Of a DNA stretch of 64,000 nucleotides, positions 1 to 11,107 are shown in pieces; within the stretch, counting starts at the first letter, position 1, and every line of letters begins with the position of its first letter. This DNA comes from Nymphaea colorata (Eukaryota; Streptophyta; Magnoliopsida; Nymphaeales; Nymphaeaceae): positions 22,132,802 to 22,196,801 of the forward strand of contig NC_045145.1 of NCBI RefSeq assembly GCF_008831285.2, read 5' to 3'. Under the pieces are notes generated by a model, which had not been told where the DNA came from, did no database searches, and was given only the letters and a program-made list of their open reading frames with translations. Position numbers and translations under genes: made by a program.

Positions 1-530
1 GTCAAGCTTGCAGGAAATCAGGACATGGTACATTAAACTATAAGTTATATAAGTTCCAAAAGGGATCTTCATCCCCATAAGCTTATCATATGGAAACCAT
101 ACCTCAAATAGATGATGGATTCTGGTATCCCGACACCGGTGCTACCCACCATGTGACGGCTGACTTAAACAAGCTCTCCGTTCGTTTACTCGGAATATTG
201 TGGGCAAGATCATCTGAGAATTGGAAATAGTGTTGGTCTTCAAATCAATAATGTTGGTAATGTCTCTCTCTACAGCTCATACTCAAGATTTTTTATAGAC
301 AATCTATTTCATGTTCCTACCATCTCTAAAAATCTTCAATCTGTGCATAAATTTGCCCTTGACAATAACATCATTTTTAAATTTGATGCAAATCATTGTT
401 ATGTTAAGAATCAGACAATATGGCAGGAACTTATGGAGGGAGAAAATAAAGGAGGATTGTATCAGCTGAAGTTACAACAACATGAGCTCGCCAAAAAACA
501 GCACTTGTAGGAGAACAGGTCTTAGTTGGT

Positions 531-1148
531 GATTGGCATAGTCGTTTGGGACATCCTGATTTTAGAATTGTGATGCATGTTTTGAATAAATTTGACTTAC
601 CTATTGACAGCAAATCTCATAATCAAATATGTGATGCATGTCAAAGAGGGAAAAGTCACGCTCTTCCTTTTACTCAAACACTACATAAGATTAATACTCC
701 ACTTGATTTGATTTGTACTAACGTTTGGGGACCGGCTGCTATCACATCTTTGCATTGTTATAGCTATTATGTTAATTTCATGGATGTCTTCTCTCGTTTC
801 TCTTGGATATATATTATCAAAAATAAATCAGATGTTCTTTTCGTCTTTAAAACGTTTTAAGTTATGGTAAAACGTCAATTTGATCAAAAAATCAAGGCTA
901 TTCAAAGCGATTGGGGAGGAGAATATCGCACTGTTTCCACATATCTCAAACAAATTGGTATTGTTCATAGAGTTGCGTGCCCACATGCTCACCAACAAAA
1001 TGGCAGTATAGAAAGTAAACACAGGCATGTAGTTGACATCAGATTAACTCTACTTGCACATGCCAATTTACCTTATAAGTATTGGGACTTTGTCTTTAGA
1101 ATTGATGTTTTTTTTATCAATAAAATGCCCACTCGTGTTCACAAATGA
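531..1148 (+). pseudogene. copia integrase fragment (broken)
   Basis: The reading frame starts WHSRLGHPD and continues to CDACQRGKSHALPF, the HHCC zinc-binding N-terminal domain of retroviral-type integrases. The catalytic core follows with DLICTNVWGP, then DVFSRFSWIY, then IQSDWGGEY and the CPHAHQQNGSIESKHRH segment that contains the catalytic glutamate. A TAA at 858-860 splits the core in frame and a TGA ends the frame at 1148. These stops make it non-functional. It is the integrase section of the surrounding copia element, not an independent gene. Confidence 0.92.
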
Positions 1149-1438
1149 AGTCACCATATTAAGTTTTGTTCAAACACTCTCCTGTTTATAAGTTTCTAAA
1201 GGTTTTTGGATGTGCATGATATCCTTAACACTCATAAACTACAGTTTCATAACAAGCAACATGTCTTTTTTTGATATAGCAGCATGCACAAAGGATACAT
1301 TTGCTTTTATCGAGATATGAGCAAACTCCTTATCAATAGACATGTGATTTCTGATGAAAGTGTATATCCCTTTAAAACCTTGGCGCCACCAGCCCAACCC
1401 CCACCAAGTAAACCTCCATTGCCCTTAGTCATTACCAT

Positions 1439-1496
1439 GCCCCCCCCCCCCCCCCCGCCCCCCACCCCCACCAAACAAAAAAAAAAAAAAAAAAAA
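1439..1496. repeat. Poly(C) and poly(A) homopolymer tract inside the copia element
   Basis: A run of about 17 C bases at 1439-1456, a short C-rich interruption, and then a run of about 20 A bases to 1496. It lies between the integrase and RT sections, where copia elements carry a low-complexity linker. Long homopolymers are prone to sequencing and assembly error, so the apparent frame here should not be trusted. The open frames on either strand that cross it are proline- or glycine-rich artefacts. Confidence 0.8.
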
Positions 1497-1799
1497 CATA
1501 ACACATCTCTCAAATTGTTCTTCTCTCACACCCGTGCACCATTCACCAAATACTACATCATCCATACCTCCAATCTCTCCCATTCATTCACCCTCCAACA
1601 ATGCTCAGGACATACAATCTGAACCTCCATCCTCACTGACCCATGCACCACCTCATCATTCACCGCCGAACCCTTCACCACCCTCTAGACCGTATCGCTC
1701 TCACCACATGCTCACTCGGTCCCAAACTGGTTTTCTTAAGCCAAAAACCTACACTATCTCCAAATATTCACTCCCTGCAGCTCATCTCACCCATCTAAA

Positions 1800-2640
1800 C
1801 TTCGAAACCGAACCTCGTACTGTGTATCAAGCTATGAAAGATGAACTTGCAGCTCTACACAAGAATCACACATGGACTCTTGTATTGATGCCTCCCTTTG
1901 CTTATATCATTGGCATGAAATGGATCTTTCGTATTAAAAGGAAAGCTGATGGCACACTAAAAAGATACAAGGCTCGCTTAGTGGCTAAGGGCTGCATTCA
2001 AGAACATGGTATTCATTACTTTGAAACCTTCAGTCCCGTAGTCAAACATACTTTTATATGTGTTCTTCTCACTATTGTCATTACTTTTGGCTGGACTGTT
2101 CGTCAACTTGATGTTCACAATGCTTTCCTTCATCGATGATCATTTTCCTCACCATGTTTGTCAACTGCATAAGGCTATTTATGGTTTAAAACAGTTTCCC
2201 CGTGTTTGGTTCCAACGGCTTACTAATTTCTTGATGACATTGGGGTTTGTTGGCTCAAAAGTATATTCCTCTCTTTTTCTGCAGGTGCAATCTGATTCCA
2301 CTTTATATATCTTGATCTATGCTGATGATATCATTATTATAGGAAATAATGATACTATGATCAAGTCCATCATGAACATTCTAAATCAAGAATCTGGCAT
2401 TAAAGATCTTGGCCCCCTGCTCTATTTTTTGGGAATTCAGGTGACTTTCTCCTTCAAGGGTTCATTTCTTTCTCAAGAAAAATATATGCTTGATCTTCTG
2501 CAGAAAGCAAATATGATTAATGCAAAACCTCACTGTATGCCTATGTCGACCACTTTAAAACTGTCAAAACATGCTAGAGAGCCTCTTTTCGATCCCACTC
2601 CGTATCGGCAACTTATTGGTGCACTGTAATATCTTACGCT
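1800..2640 (+). pseudogene. copia reverse transcriptase fragment (frameshifted)
   Basis: The frame reads HKNHTWTLV, MKWIFRIKRKADGTLKRYKA, RLVAKGCIQEHGIHYFETFSPV and QLDVHNAFLH, the standard N-terminal half of a copia RT. At about 2130 the frame is lost and resumes in the next frame with VCQLHKAIYGLKQFPRVWF, followed by the catalytic box IYADDIII (YADD at 2318-2329). The frameshift inside the palm domain shows that the copy is dead. The following RNase H section is in a third frame. Confidence 0.92.
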
Positions 2641-3270
2641 CGCATGGCCTGATCTCTCCTTTGTTGTCAACAAAGTGTGTCATTACATGCTACAGCCTAT
2701 TACTATTCACATGACTGCTATGAAGCGTATTTTATGCTATGTCAAGGCCACCCTATCTTGCGGACTTCTTTTAAAGTGGGCCACCACTTTTCACATTGAT
2801 GCTTACACTGATGCCGACTAAGCTGGCAATATTGATGATCGTAAGTCTATTGGAGGTTTTGCCATCTTTATAGGATCATCTCTTGTTTTTTGGTCTGCCT
2901 GCAAACAACCTACTATTGCTCGATCAAGCACCGAAGCTGAATATCGTGCTCTAACATCCTGTTCTTCTGGGGTTTATGACTCATGTTTTTACTCAAGGAA
3001 TTACATATTACTATGCCACACGTTCCTTGTTTATGGAGTGACAACATGAGTGTTGCTGCTCTCTCTGCCAATCCAGTTTTTCATAATAGAAGCAAGCATA
3101 TTGAGATTGATGTTCACTTTGTTCGCGATCATATCGCCAAGAATCATCTTCAAGTCCACTATATACCTAGTGCTGATTAGCTGGCGAACATCCTCACAAA
3201 GCCTCTTGCTCAACTTACTTTCGACAATCTTAGATTCAAGCTCAACGCTCAGATATTAAACCACAACATG
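2641..3270 (+). pseudogene. copia RNase H fragment (nonsense mutations)
   Basis: The sequence encodes the copia RNase H domain: a DAD motif, GNIDDRKSIGGFAIFIG, WSACKQPTIARSSTEAEYRA, WSDNMSVAALSANPVFHNRS and KHIEIDVHFVRDHI. Two tryptophan codons expected in the family have become stops: DADW to DAD-stop at 2819-2821, and ADW to AD-stop at 3178-3180. Both fit G-to-A transitions, the usual decay of methylated transposons. The tail LANILTKPLAQLTFDNLRFKL is the typical copia C-terminus. Confidence 0.9.
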
Positions 3271-3682
3271 ACATACTCGGCAGCTCCATAAATGTTGCTG
3301 GAAGAGATAATGTCCCAGCTTACACGTCTATAGCTGGAGGAGATCTCGCCCATATCAGATCCACAAGAAATCATGTACATACCAAAGATAACGCCCAGGC
3401 CAACAAGACTGCTACAAAAGATGAGGATACTCTATGTGTAGCAACTGAAAAAGGAGAAACATGTGATTTTGTAATCAAATCAAATCCCAACAAATATGAG
3501 ATTAATGGACATGTAAATTGACTATCAAAGAGAGTCTCTTGTCTTGTAAAACTTAACAAGAAAGAGGCACCTTCCATCATGGACGTAGACCATAGGTCAA
3601 ACCACGTTAAAATCCTTGTTGTCTTCTCTTTTCTCTCTCTATCTCGTTTTTCTTCCTGGTGTGTGGTTTAGTATCATGCATA
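3260..3682 (+). repeat. Putative 3' LTR of the copia element
   Basis: This follows the RNase H C-terminus. The second half (about 3570-3680) has the composition of a copia R-U5 region: a GACGTAGACCATAGGTC stretch, then AACCACGTTAAAATCC and a pyrimidine-rich run ending near CATGCA. The left boundary is uncertain because no clear polypurine tract was seen, and the 5' LTR needed for comparison is outside the window. Confidence 0.5.
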
Positions 3683-4921
3683 TCCTGCAGAATTTGAATT
3701 GAAAATTTGTTTGGGCCTCATTTATGCTTTACTTTAGGCACTAAAGGACAATAAAAGCAAAAACATAAACCTACTTATGAGATTCTAAACAGATCAATAT
3801 ACAACCACGTATGTTTGCCCATATATCTGCAGGAGAAGTTGCATGTTGTCTACTTGCCTGACCTTAACCTATTGACATAAATTGTGATGCATTGATGCAA
3901 CTATTGAGTAGACAATTTTCTCACATACTTTTCTTTAGTTGGCATCTACAATACAGATAGACAAAAATCTAAGTAAGAACAAATGGAATATGCTTGTCAC
4001 ATTAATAAAAAAATTCCAGAATTTGAGAATAAAAACCTAATTTTGTAATCAATACGTTGTAGTTGAGCAGTCCCAAGTTTCAAATGGTGGTAGCATGTAA
4101 TTGGAGCAGTCAACAGAAACATAAACCAACATAATGTCGGGCAAAAGGTGCAGGCGAAGCTCACCGATGACAATTAACCGGGAACACTTCGCCGGCATTT
4201 AGCAAACGTTGGCAGAAGCAGTGCTGCCAGATCAAATGTGGTGGAGCTACAAGATTAAATCAAGGTAGCCAGAAGGAGCTGGCCCCATGAGACTTGGGTG
4301 CTTATGGATGTTCAGAAACAAGCTAACCGTACTTAATCATGATCTAAATTGCATGTGAAGTATGAGAAAGCAACTCCAGGATGATGTGAAACAGTTAGTG
4401 GTTAATGTAAAATCGTCTCCAAAGAATGAAAGTTCTTTATGGCTGAAGGTAGGACTAAAGCCTGATCTATAGCCTTCATTTGGGCATGTAGATGCGATCA
4501 TTCAGACAATCTGTAGATGGGAGATGTTATTAAAAAGTACTGTCTATTGAAACTGAGTCGATAGGAAAGATTAAATGTTGGGATCCGTTATGTTCTATCT
4601 AACAGGAAATGGGAAGCTTCGGACCTGCATGAGGGGATTATGAACTGCTTTCCCGTGAGTTGTAAGAATGCCTAGAAGTAGGCATGACATGTTGGAGAGG
4701 GAGAGGCTTTATAGATCAAGTGGAGCCTTATGAAACGCTCCACTTTTTTGTTGTGCCTATGCTACTGAAGTAGTGGCTTTGGTAAGGCTTAATGTTCCAG
4801 TATGTTACTTTTGTCGCTATACCAACACCATTTGTTCCCAAATAGCCAATGATTGCTTAGTTGTACACATTATTTCGAAAGAAGGAAATTATACTATGTA
4901 AAAAGTATAAAGAGGAAACTG
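3683..4921. other. Intergenic, no recognised gene or element
   Basis: AT-rich sequence without a long open frame, a recognisable protein fragment or an RNA gene. Nothing here resembles the other repeats in the window. Confidence 0.6.
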
Positions 4922-4922
4922 T

Positions 4923-4986
<64 letters not shown>
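4922..4986. repeat. (AC)n(AT)n compound microsatellite
   Basis: About ten AC units followed by about 20 AT units. It directly abuts the GC-rich element that starts at about 4987. A short TA tract reappears at that element's other end (about 5622-5636). Confidence 0.95.
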
Positions 4987-4989
<3 letters not shown>

Positions 4990-5623
4990 GATTGGGTGTC
5001 GGGTCGGGCCGCCATCGGGTACCCGGTACCCGGCCCGGTCCAGGCCTGGGTCCGGCTGAGTCCGGGTTAAGCAATCGGCTCAATCAACCCGTTAAGTCAA
5101 ATGAGTCTGATTCAAATTTTGTTCTATCTTTCGACGCAGGGAGTTAGGGTTTTTGTTTGGACTTTGGAAAGAGAAAGAGCTGAGCCACTGCCACCGTTGT
5201 CACACCACCGCCGGTCCGCCACAGCTGCCGTTAACCTTCGGTCTGCCGCCATCGACCTCTGGTCCTTCCTTCCCTTCGGTTCCTCTTCCTCAACTTCTTC
5301 TTCTTCTTCCTCTTCGTTTCTGCCTCCTTCCTTCCCCCCTCGGCTCCTCTTCTTCCTCAACTTCTTCTTCCTCTTCATTTCATCCTCGTTCCATCCCCTG
5401 GTTCCTCTTCTTCCTCATTCGTTTTCCCACAGGTTGGATCTGGACCAGATGGCCGGACCCGGCCCAGCCCGCTGGGCTATCAATTTAAAAACGGACCGGG
5501 CGCCTCAGACTAGGAAGATGAGCCCGATATCCGGCCCGTTAATAAATGGGCCTGGTCAGATACTGCCCATTTTCTTAATGGCTCTTCCAAATGGGGCCGG
5601 GCCGGGCCCGATGCCCAGGCGTA
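4987..5623. mobile_element. GC-rich non-autonomous DNA element with imperfect terminal inverted repeats
   Basis: Both ends are packed with GGGTCGGG/CCCGGCCC-type motifs in opposite orientation: GGGTGTCGGGTCGGGCCG on the left, and a right end whose reverse complement reads CTGGGCATCGGGCCCGGC. TA-rich sequence flanks both sides. The middle (5250-5430) is a C/T-rich low-complexity stretch of CTTCTTCC repeats that creates spurious frames on both strands. Clustered subterminal motifs with weak inverted termini suggest an hAT- or Mutator-like MITE. No transposase is present and no clean target duplication can be defined inside a TA repeat. Confidence 0.55.
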
Positions 5624-5919
5624 ATATATATATATAATCTGCTTTTGTCATAATTTGCTGAATTAAATTTTTTTTCCTTTTAACTTCACTATTGAAAATC
5701 TAAAACTGCTGAAAGTCCAAAAGATCACTGCTAAAAGTATTAGAAAAACTATTCAATGGCAGATTTCAGAAAAAAAAGAAATCTAAGAAAGAAAAGATGC
5801 ACAATGATTCTTTTAGAAAGGCACTTGACTCTAACCTTTTTTGAAGCAATTGAAATTAGCATGCATATTTTTTTCTTTGGGCAACATCGGGTGCCATTGC
5901 CAATCACTCGTTCCATATG

Positions 5920-5932
5920 GCCTCTATATAAG
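5920..5932 (+). promoter_or_regulatory. Possible TATA box upstream of the MMP propeptide relic
   Basis: CTCTATATAAGAG lies about 65 bases before the start of MMP similarity. Its position resembles that of the TATA boxes of the intact MMP genes (about 90-100 bases before ATG), but the surrounding sequence does not align with theirs. Sequence-only inference. Confidence 0.4.
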
Positions 5933-5989
5933 AGCATGCTCTTTTGCTGTGATCTATTTCCACCAAACTCCCAAACTCGGTTTTGCTTT

Positions 5990-6446
5990 GTCTTTTGTGG
6001 CAATTGTTCCGCTTCAGGTCCAAACCAGCCAGATGCGTGTTTCAGCCAAGGACAATCGCAAACATGCATGGGCGGAGTTCGTCCAGCTTACTGGCTACGG
6101 AGTGGGGCATACCCATCCAATGCTTCCTTCTCTTAGAAAATATCTTCACCATTTTGGTTACCTAGCCACGGTTGGGGACACTGCATTCTCTCATGTTTTT
6201 GATGAGGATCTCGAGGCAGCCGTCAAAAAATACCAAATGTTCTTCAACCTCAATGCTACTGGCACTCTCGATGCTGCAACAGTGCGCCAACTGATCAAGC
6301 CAAGATGTGGTGTAGAAGACATCATTAAATGCCAAAGCAATGTCTTCAGTATTGAGGCGGATATCGAGCTGGCGACAATGCATGAAGATCAAGGCCAACT
6401 GCATCGATGCATGAACAAGTGGCAACAACGCCTGGGAAGGAGCTGA
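5990..6446 (+). pseudogene. Truncated matrix metalloproteinase: propeptide with cysteine switch, no catalytic domain
   Basis: An open frame carries MMP propeptide sequence aligned with the intact genes downstream: FVQLTGYG (theirs LSQLTGCR), SLRKYLHHFGYL (SLKRYLNHFGYL), FDEDLEAAVKKYQMFFNLNATGTLDAATV, and the cysteine switch PRCGVEDI with its last codon at 6322-6324. About 40 unrelated residues follow and a stop at 6446. The zinc-binding helix, Met-turn and the rest of the catalytic domain are absent. Only a weak signal-peptide-like stretch (FALSFVAIVPLQVQ) precedes the propeptide. It is more diverged from genes 1-3 than they are from each other, so it is probably an older copy. Likely a pseudogene; a standalone prodomain product cannot be excluded because the frame is open. 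Confidence 0.8.
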
Positions 6447-6449
6447 GAG

Positions 6450-6985
6450 CCAAACGGTTGAAGGAGAAATTCAAGGAAGTAAAAATCAAAAGTTTAGATA
6501 AAGAGAGGAACGAATCGATATGTTGTAATTCCTTAGCTTATGGAAATTGCGCTAATGGCCCTACTATAATGGAATGCAGTGAGGCTTGTAAACTTGAAAA
6601 AGATATCAATGAAAATTCTCACTGTGTAACACACACAGATTGAGGGAACACACTCGTGGAAGTAGACATTAGGTAAATGTTAGAGTTATTTTCCTTTGTT
6701 TTCTCGTTTAATCAACTCCTCATTTCAACGCTCCATGAGCTTACTGATACAGAACTCAGAAAGGGCAGTTCCTTAGCCTACATTAGCTTTGTAACTGGAT
6801 TGTTGTTCCCCATTTTGTCCGCTTTAGGGTTTAAAGCCCTAAAACTTGAAATTTTGGATTAGTTATCAAACTTAAAGCATTATTTCTCATCGAGCCTCTC
6901 TCTCCCAGATATCAGGAAGAGAAATATTTCACTTATTTTAAAGTGGGCCTTCATCCAAGACTCCAACTCTATTTGTGTGATGACC
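6450..6985. other. Gap between MMP relic and LINE fragment, no recognised gene
   Basis: A 78-codon open frame at 6407-6643 is lysine-rich and matches no family I recognise. The remainder is AT-rich without motifs. It may be unrelated DNA joined to the MMP relic at its break point. Confidence 0.5.
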
Positions 6986-6989
6986 TTGT

Positions 6990-7699
6990 GACACAAATAC
7001 AATTTGCATAGTCTCTCTTCTCTCCCCAACAGACGAAGAACATCTCATTTGATGAAGTCTTGGATATCTACCTTCACCAAGTTCAATTCGAAGACCGATT
7101 TTATGGAGCATTTTTCTTCATGGGCTAGAGATGGTGAAGGGCGTTTCTCTGTACATCATGCATATAGCTTGCTTCAACCTCCCGGGGTCAACTGGTTTCC
7201 TCATAATCTTCTTTGGGCTGGAGGTCCTACTAGACGATCCAAAACTCTTGCATGGTTCATTTTATTGGACCGCGTTCAGACTCAGAATAACCTCAAAAGG
7301 TCAGGTTTTCACCTTGCGAGTAGATGCCCTCTATGTTGTTGTGCTGAGGAAACTACCACTCACTTGGTATGGTTTTGTCGAGTGTCTCAAGATCTTTATG
7401 CACTTACTTGGTCTATGCTCCCCATCGAAGTCACAAACATATCTACAATTTGGGACCTGATCCATGGACCAACTAAAGTGAGACACAAAAATAAATGGCG
7501 CACCATCTGGAGAATTTGGCTGTTTACGTTTTGGTGGGTCATTTGGAACTCTAGAAATGATATTACTTATAGAAACGAGGCGGTCTCAGTGGAACGCATG
7601 GCTTCCTCCATTTTTTATGACGTTTGGTTAATTTCCCGTAACCTATGGGAAAATACTGGTACATTCAACCTCATACAAGCATTAAGAGCTGATTTGTAG
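6990..7699 (+). mobile_element. 3' fragment of a LINE retrotransposon (reverse-transcriptase zinc-binding region)
   Basis: About 230 uninterrupted codons match the zinc-binding domain that follows RT in plant L1-type LINEs (zf-RVT family): GRFSVHHAYSLL, then TLAWFILLDRVQTQNNLKR, then CPLC, EETTTHLVWFC, and a tryptophan-rich tail WRIWLFTFWWVIWNSRN. The RT domain itself is missing upstream, as in typical 5'-truncated copies. The frame ends at TAG 7697-7699 and is followed by T-rich and CT-repeat sequence. The frame is intact but it is an element remnant, not a host gene. Confidence 0.88.
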
Positions 7700-7739
7700 A
7701 TGTAATCTTTTTCAAGTTCAACTTTTTGTTGGGCTTATG

Positions 7740-8150
7740 TTAATGTTATTTTCCTTTCTCTCTCTCTCTCTCTCTCGCTCTCTCTCTTTCAACCTTGATG
7801 GTGCATCTCTTGTTTTGGCAAGTTTTCCTTGATTTTCTATCAAACTCCAAGGGATTCGAGCTCCCATCCTTCTTCTTCTTCACAACCAACTTGGCTCTTG
7901 CCTAAGATTGGTGGATTCTAAGAAGAGAAATGAAGTTGAAATTCAGCGGCTTAGTACCAGGCTACCAGCCCCATGTAAGCTATACGGAGGGCCCTGACTA
8001 CTGTTTATTTTGCTTTCCTTTGCTGCCACAAACATCTGTCTCTATGTAACAAGAACCTTAATTTCGTAAGTAAAGAGATCTTTGTTCAGAAGGCCGGTGG
8101 CTGTCCGGTAGATAATAGGAAGATTGCAAATGGAGAATTAAGTGTGCACA
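7740..8150. repeat. Segment duplicated at 19680-20040, including a (CT)n tract
   Basis: After a CT microsatellite (about 7758-7790), the sequence shares blocks with 19.85-20.04 kb: GTGGATTCTAAGAAGAGAA here against GTGCATTCTAAGGAGAGAA there, and a shared run around GTCCGGTAGATAATAGGAA (there GTCCGGTGGATAACAGGAA). It is an older part of the segmental duplication that built the MMP cluster. No coding content. Confidence 0.6.
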
Positions 8151-8449
8151 TTGTATTAATAATTAATCCCCATTACGTATTTTAGAAAAATATGGCAATT
8201 TCAGGCCCGGTGCAATCATCCATATACGATAATAGGAAGATTGCTTGAGGCTTTACTAGCTTTAAGGAAAGAAGTTTGGCAATACTGTTAATACATTAAT
8301 GTGCACATATATATCATTTGTATATATACTTGAACCAGGTTATGTTTGTGATCATCGTTGATGGGTAATGATGGGCGTTAATGTGAGAAAGAAGTAATAA
8401 AATTTATATGGACATTAATTTGCATATAGCATACTCAATTACAGAAAAG

Positions 8450-8775
8450 TCATTAAAAAATATTAAAAATGTTAAAAACAAGTCAGTCTGAAAAATAGGA
8501 AAAAACGCATCGTTCTCAAAAGGACGGCAAAACTAAAACGCAAAACAAAAAATGTGAACGCATTTTTTTCACATTTTATTCGTTTTTTTGCTTCTTTTTT
8601 ACATTTTTTCAGTTTCAGATGTTTATTTATCTTTATTCATTTTCTTTTCAGAATTTTTTAATTTTTTTAAAGATTAGTTGTGTTTTTTTTTTTCAGAAAA
8701 ACAGCTCTACCATATTACATTTAAGGAAAACCTTGCAGTTTAAAGTGTGAAGACCATATTTGTGACTATGATACA
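8450..8775. repeat. AT-rich MITE-like repeat
   Basis: A/T homopolymer-rich stretch with partial self-complementarity (AAAACGCAAAACAAAAAATG against CATTTTTTTCACATTTTATT). It ends in TTTAAAGTGTGAAG and ATTTGTGACTATG. The same ending motif (TTTGTGACTA) closes the better defined element at 63378-63849, so they are probably one family. The left end is not clear. Confidence 0.45.
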
Positions 8776-9480
8776 TAGAGGTTGTAGTTGAAACAGAAAA
8801 GTTTTTCCTGCTTTATAAGTATTACAGTTTCATGAATCTTCATCAACCGTTGGGACAGATTACAGAAACTGTCCCATGTTAATCTTTGTGTTCCTATCAT
8901 CAAACACCCTCTCAAAAATCATATAGCAGCTCCACAACAATAAAAAAATTGACTCAGATGGAAACGAGATAAATGTAATTTCACTCAGATGTTATTATGG
9001 ACAGCACCTTACGGCATGGATCTCCAGTGACATGATATCAGGCTGAAAGAAACCTATGTTGCTTAATTTCTTGCGACTAACATAACGATAGATCGATGCT
9101 TCCAGTGAGACATTGGATCGATCATATCATCCAAAGCTCTGATAACATTCATTTTGACCCTGAGCAGCAACTGAAGGTGCGATGAGGTCATCAATGGTCG
9201 ATAATCTCTTCCAGACAGCAACGGTTTTTTTTTTTTAGTACATAAGAGCTGTTTAGAACTACATTAACTAACTATAGGACAAGCTACACCAATTAGATCC
9301 TCATCAATCAACCGATGCAAATGACCAAGTGGATTGTTAAGAACGGTCACTCCAAATGATCCTTAAAAGGCCCATGAGGCAAGAAAATCAAGACACATAT
9401 TAGTTTTTCTGTACGAATGACATAAAACACACTCTCAATCTCGTCTCAACAATTCTTGACACTACTTCACTATTTTAAAT

Positions 9481-9720
9481 AAAGGGTCACGAGGCTGCAC
9501 TTCATTTAGAACCTTATTCACAGCTAACAAGGACTCTGATTCAATAAAAACTTTACGAAAGCCACGTTCCCAAGCTAATTTCAAGCCATGAAGAATAACA
9601 ATAAGTTCAGCCTTAGTTATATGACCATAAACCACCAGCCGCTAAGTCACTTGGATTTGTTTTAACAGCCTCATTAACATTCAAGTTAACAAAACCCAAG
9701 GGAGGTGACATCCTGGTAAT
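9481..9720 (-). mobile_element. LINE RNase H remnant
   Basis: The minus strand reads LGFVNLNVNEAVKTN, then AAGGLW, then KAELIVILHGLKLAWERG and FRKVFIESESLLAVNKVL. This is the C-terminal RNase H-like domain (RVT_3 type) of plant LINEs: a degenerate LNVDGA motif, the AEL helix and the ESDS-like motif (here ESES). It lacks an RT and lies opposite in orientation to the LINE piece at 7 kb, so the two are separate insertions. Confidence 0.8.
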
Positions 9721-9809
9721 AAAGGTATGAACTTTTCATTGGGATAATTCAAGTTGGGTTTCAGACAGCGTTGTTGTGTTAAAGCGGCCGGACTAATTTT
9801 CATATGGTT

Positions 9810-11105
9810 TGCAACAAAAATATGTAGACATCTTAAATAACACAAATCATTAATCAATCTGTAACCCATCCCCAACAAGCTCATCATTTACCTGTACTTT
9901 CTCATTAATTAAATACATTTACGGTTTGGTTCAAACTGGTCTCATAAAAAAAGGCAGAGGCAAGTGTGGACAATTGCCCACACAGCTCTAGAAATAGTGT
10001 TCATTTTAATATGAGAACTTTGTAACAGTTTTTTTATTTATAGACATATGCTCCTTAAAAATTTAAAATTGTACAACTAGTATCCCTTAATTATAATATA
10101 TTGGCCCCGCCCCAATTAAAAAGACTCATAATTTTCTATCATTAGGTCCTTAGTTATTAAAGTTATTGGTATTCAATTCCCGACAAGGCACAGCTTAGGC
10201 GGAAGAACTGTCTTTTAATATATGTTATTAACTCATTAAATGATCAATCACAAGGTCACGTCCAATGGTTAGATTCTGCACAGGCGAAGATTAGATTTTA
10301 TATATATATATATATACGAATGAGAAGTTTGAATTTGATTATGTAACTAACGATCCTTTTAATAGAGATTAATTATAAAATCCAACTTATAAGTTTTCAA
10401 TGAGTTCATTTGCGCATCAACCAACTACCTTATATTGGGATACAGAAGCCAAAAAAACGACGATGGTAGGAAGCACTTGTAAGTTGTAACCATTCATTTC
10501 ATCACCGCAATCTTGTACTATCATAAAGCTGATCACAATTCGGTCAGCTAGCGGTCAAGCAAAAATTGACGTGCAATGACTAAACGAACATTGGGGCTAC
10601 AAGATTGGCTAATGCCTGCAAGACATTCCACACTAAAGACGAAGAATTCAACCACCGATCAAGCGCTCTGATCAGGGTCGCCAAGTTGTTTCCACAAATT
10701 GAAAAGGACCGCAACTCCATTAATAAACGATTTCTAGTGTACTGGCGACATTGTCTTCTCAATTTCTTCTCGTTTCATTTCCTTCCGCTAGCTAAGCCGC
10801 TGCATGATTTTCTCTTCGCAACATCCAAAAGAAATATTATTCATTCCCCCATTAATTCTGGATCAACGAAACCATTGAAAGTTCGTGGAAGGAGGGCGTA
10901 GAACATTCAACCCGTCCAATTTGGAAACCACAATTTCTAGGTCATTGCTCGTCATTGTCGATCTTTCAGTCCAAACGCGGCAAGTACCAATCCTGTATTT
11001 CTGATCTATAAATAGCCGATCCCATGCTACCAGCATATGCATCAGACGTTGTAGAAATCTCTCTAATAAGAGGTTAATTAGGAGGTTCTGCAATAAGTCC
11101 ATTAG
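9810..11105 (+). promoter_or_regulatory. Upstream region of MMP gene 1 (duplicated MMP promoter unit)
   Basis: Sequence blocks here recur upstream of the other MMP copies. GTAGACATCTTAAATAACAC at about 9824 recurs at 24346. The GACGAAGAATTCAACCACCG block at 10640 recurs at about 14329, 17310 and 25498 with small changes. CATTCAACCCGTCCAATTTG at 10904 and GTCATTGCTCGTCATTGTCG at 10940 recur at 14647/14684, 17580/17616 and, in part, 21980/22010. Conservation across copies marks this as the ancestral promoter-containing duplication unit. No specific transcription-factor site is claimed. Confidence 0.65.
11006..11015 (+). promoter_or_regulatory. TATA box of MMP gene 1
   Basis: CTATAAATAG lies 93 bases before the ATG. 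The same ten bases precede gene 2 (17681) and gene 3 (22077) at nearly the same distance. Confidence 0.75.
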
Positions 11106-11107
11106 TC

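Larger units (their letters stand above)
1..3682 (+). mobile_element. Degenerate Ty1/copia LTR retrotransposon, 5' end outside the window
   Basis: Reading left to right, the + strand gives pieces of a copia polyprotein in the order gag zinc knuckle, protease, integrase, reverse transcriptase, RNase H, which is the Ty1/copia order (integrase before RT). Bases 3-38 read QACRKSGHG, a gag-type zinc knuckle; about 113-165 reads FWYPDTGATHHV, the aspartic protease DTGA motif. Pol is interrupted by in-frame stops (858-860, 1146-1148, 2819-2821, 3178-3180) and by frame changes near 1.2 kb and 2.1 kb, so the copy cannot make a functional polyprotein. The 5' LTR lies before base 1. Family-level assignment is firm; the lineage within copia was not resolved. 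Confidence 0.93.

Noticed and set aside
1284-1622. Proline/lysine-rich open frame and its glycine-rich mirror on the minus strand
   Set aside because: Produced by the poly(C) and poly(A) runs inside the copia element; no protein domain.
5101-5637. Open frames of 84-178 codons on both strands
   Set aside because: CTTCTTCC low-complexity and GGCCCGGCCC repeats keep several frames open at once; no domain, and they lie inside a MITE-like element.
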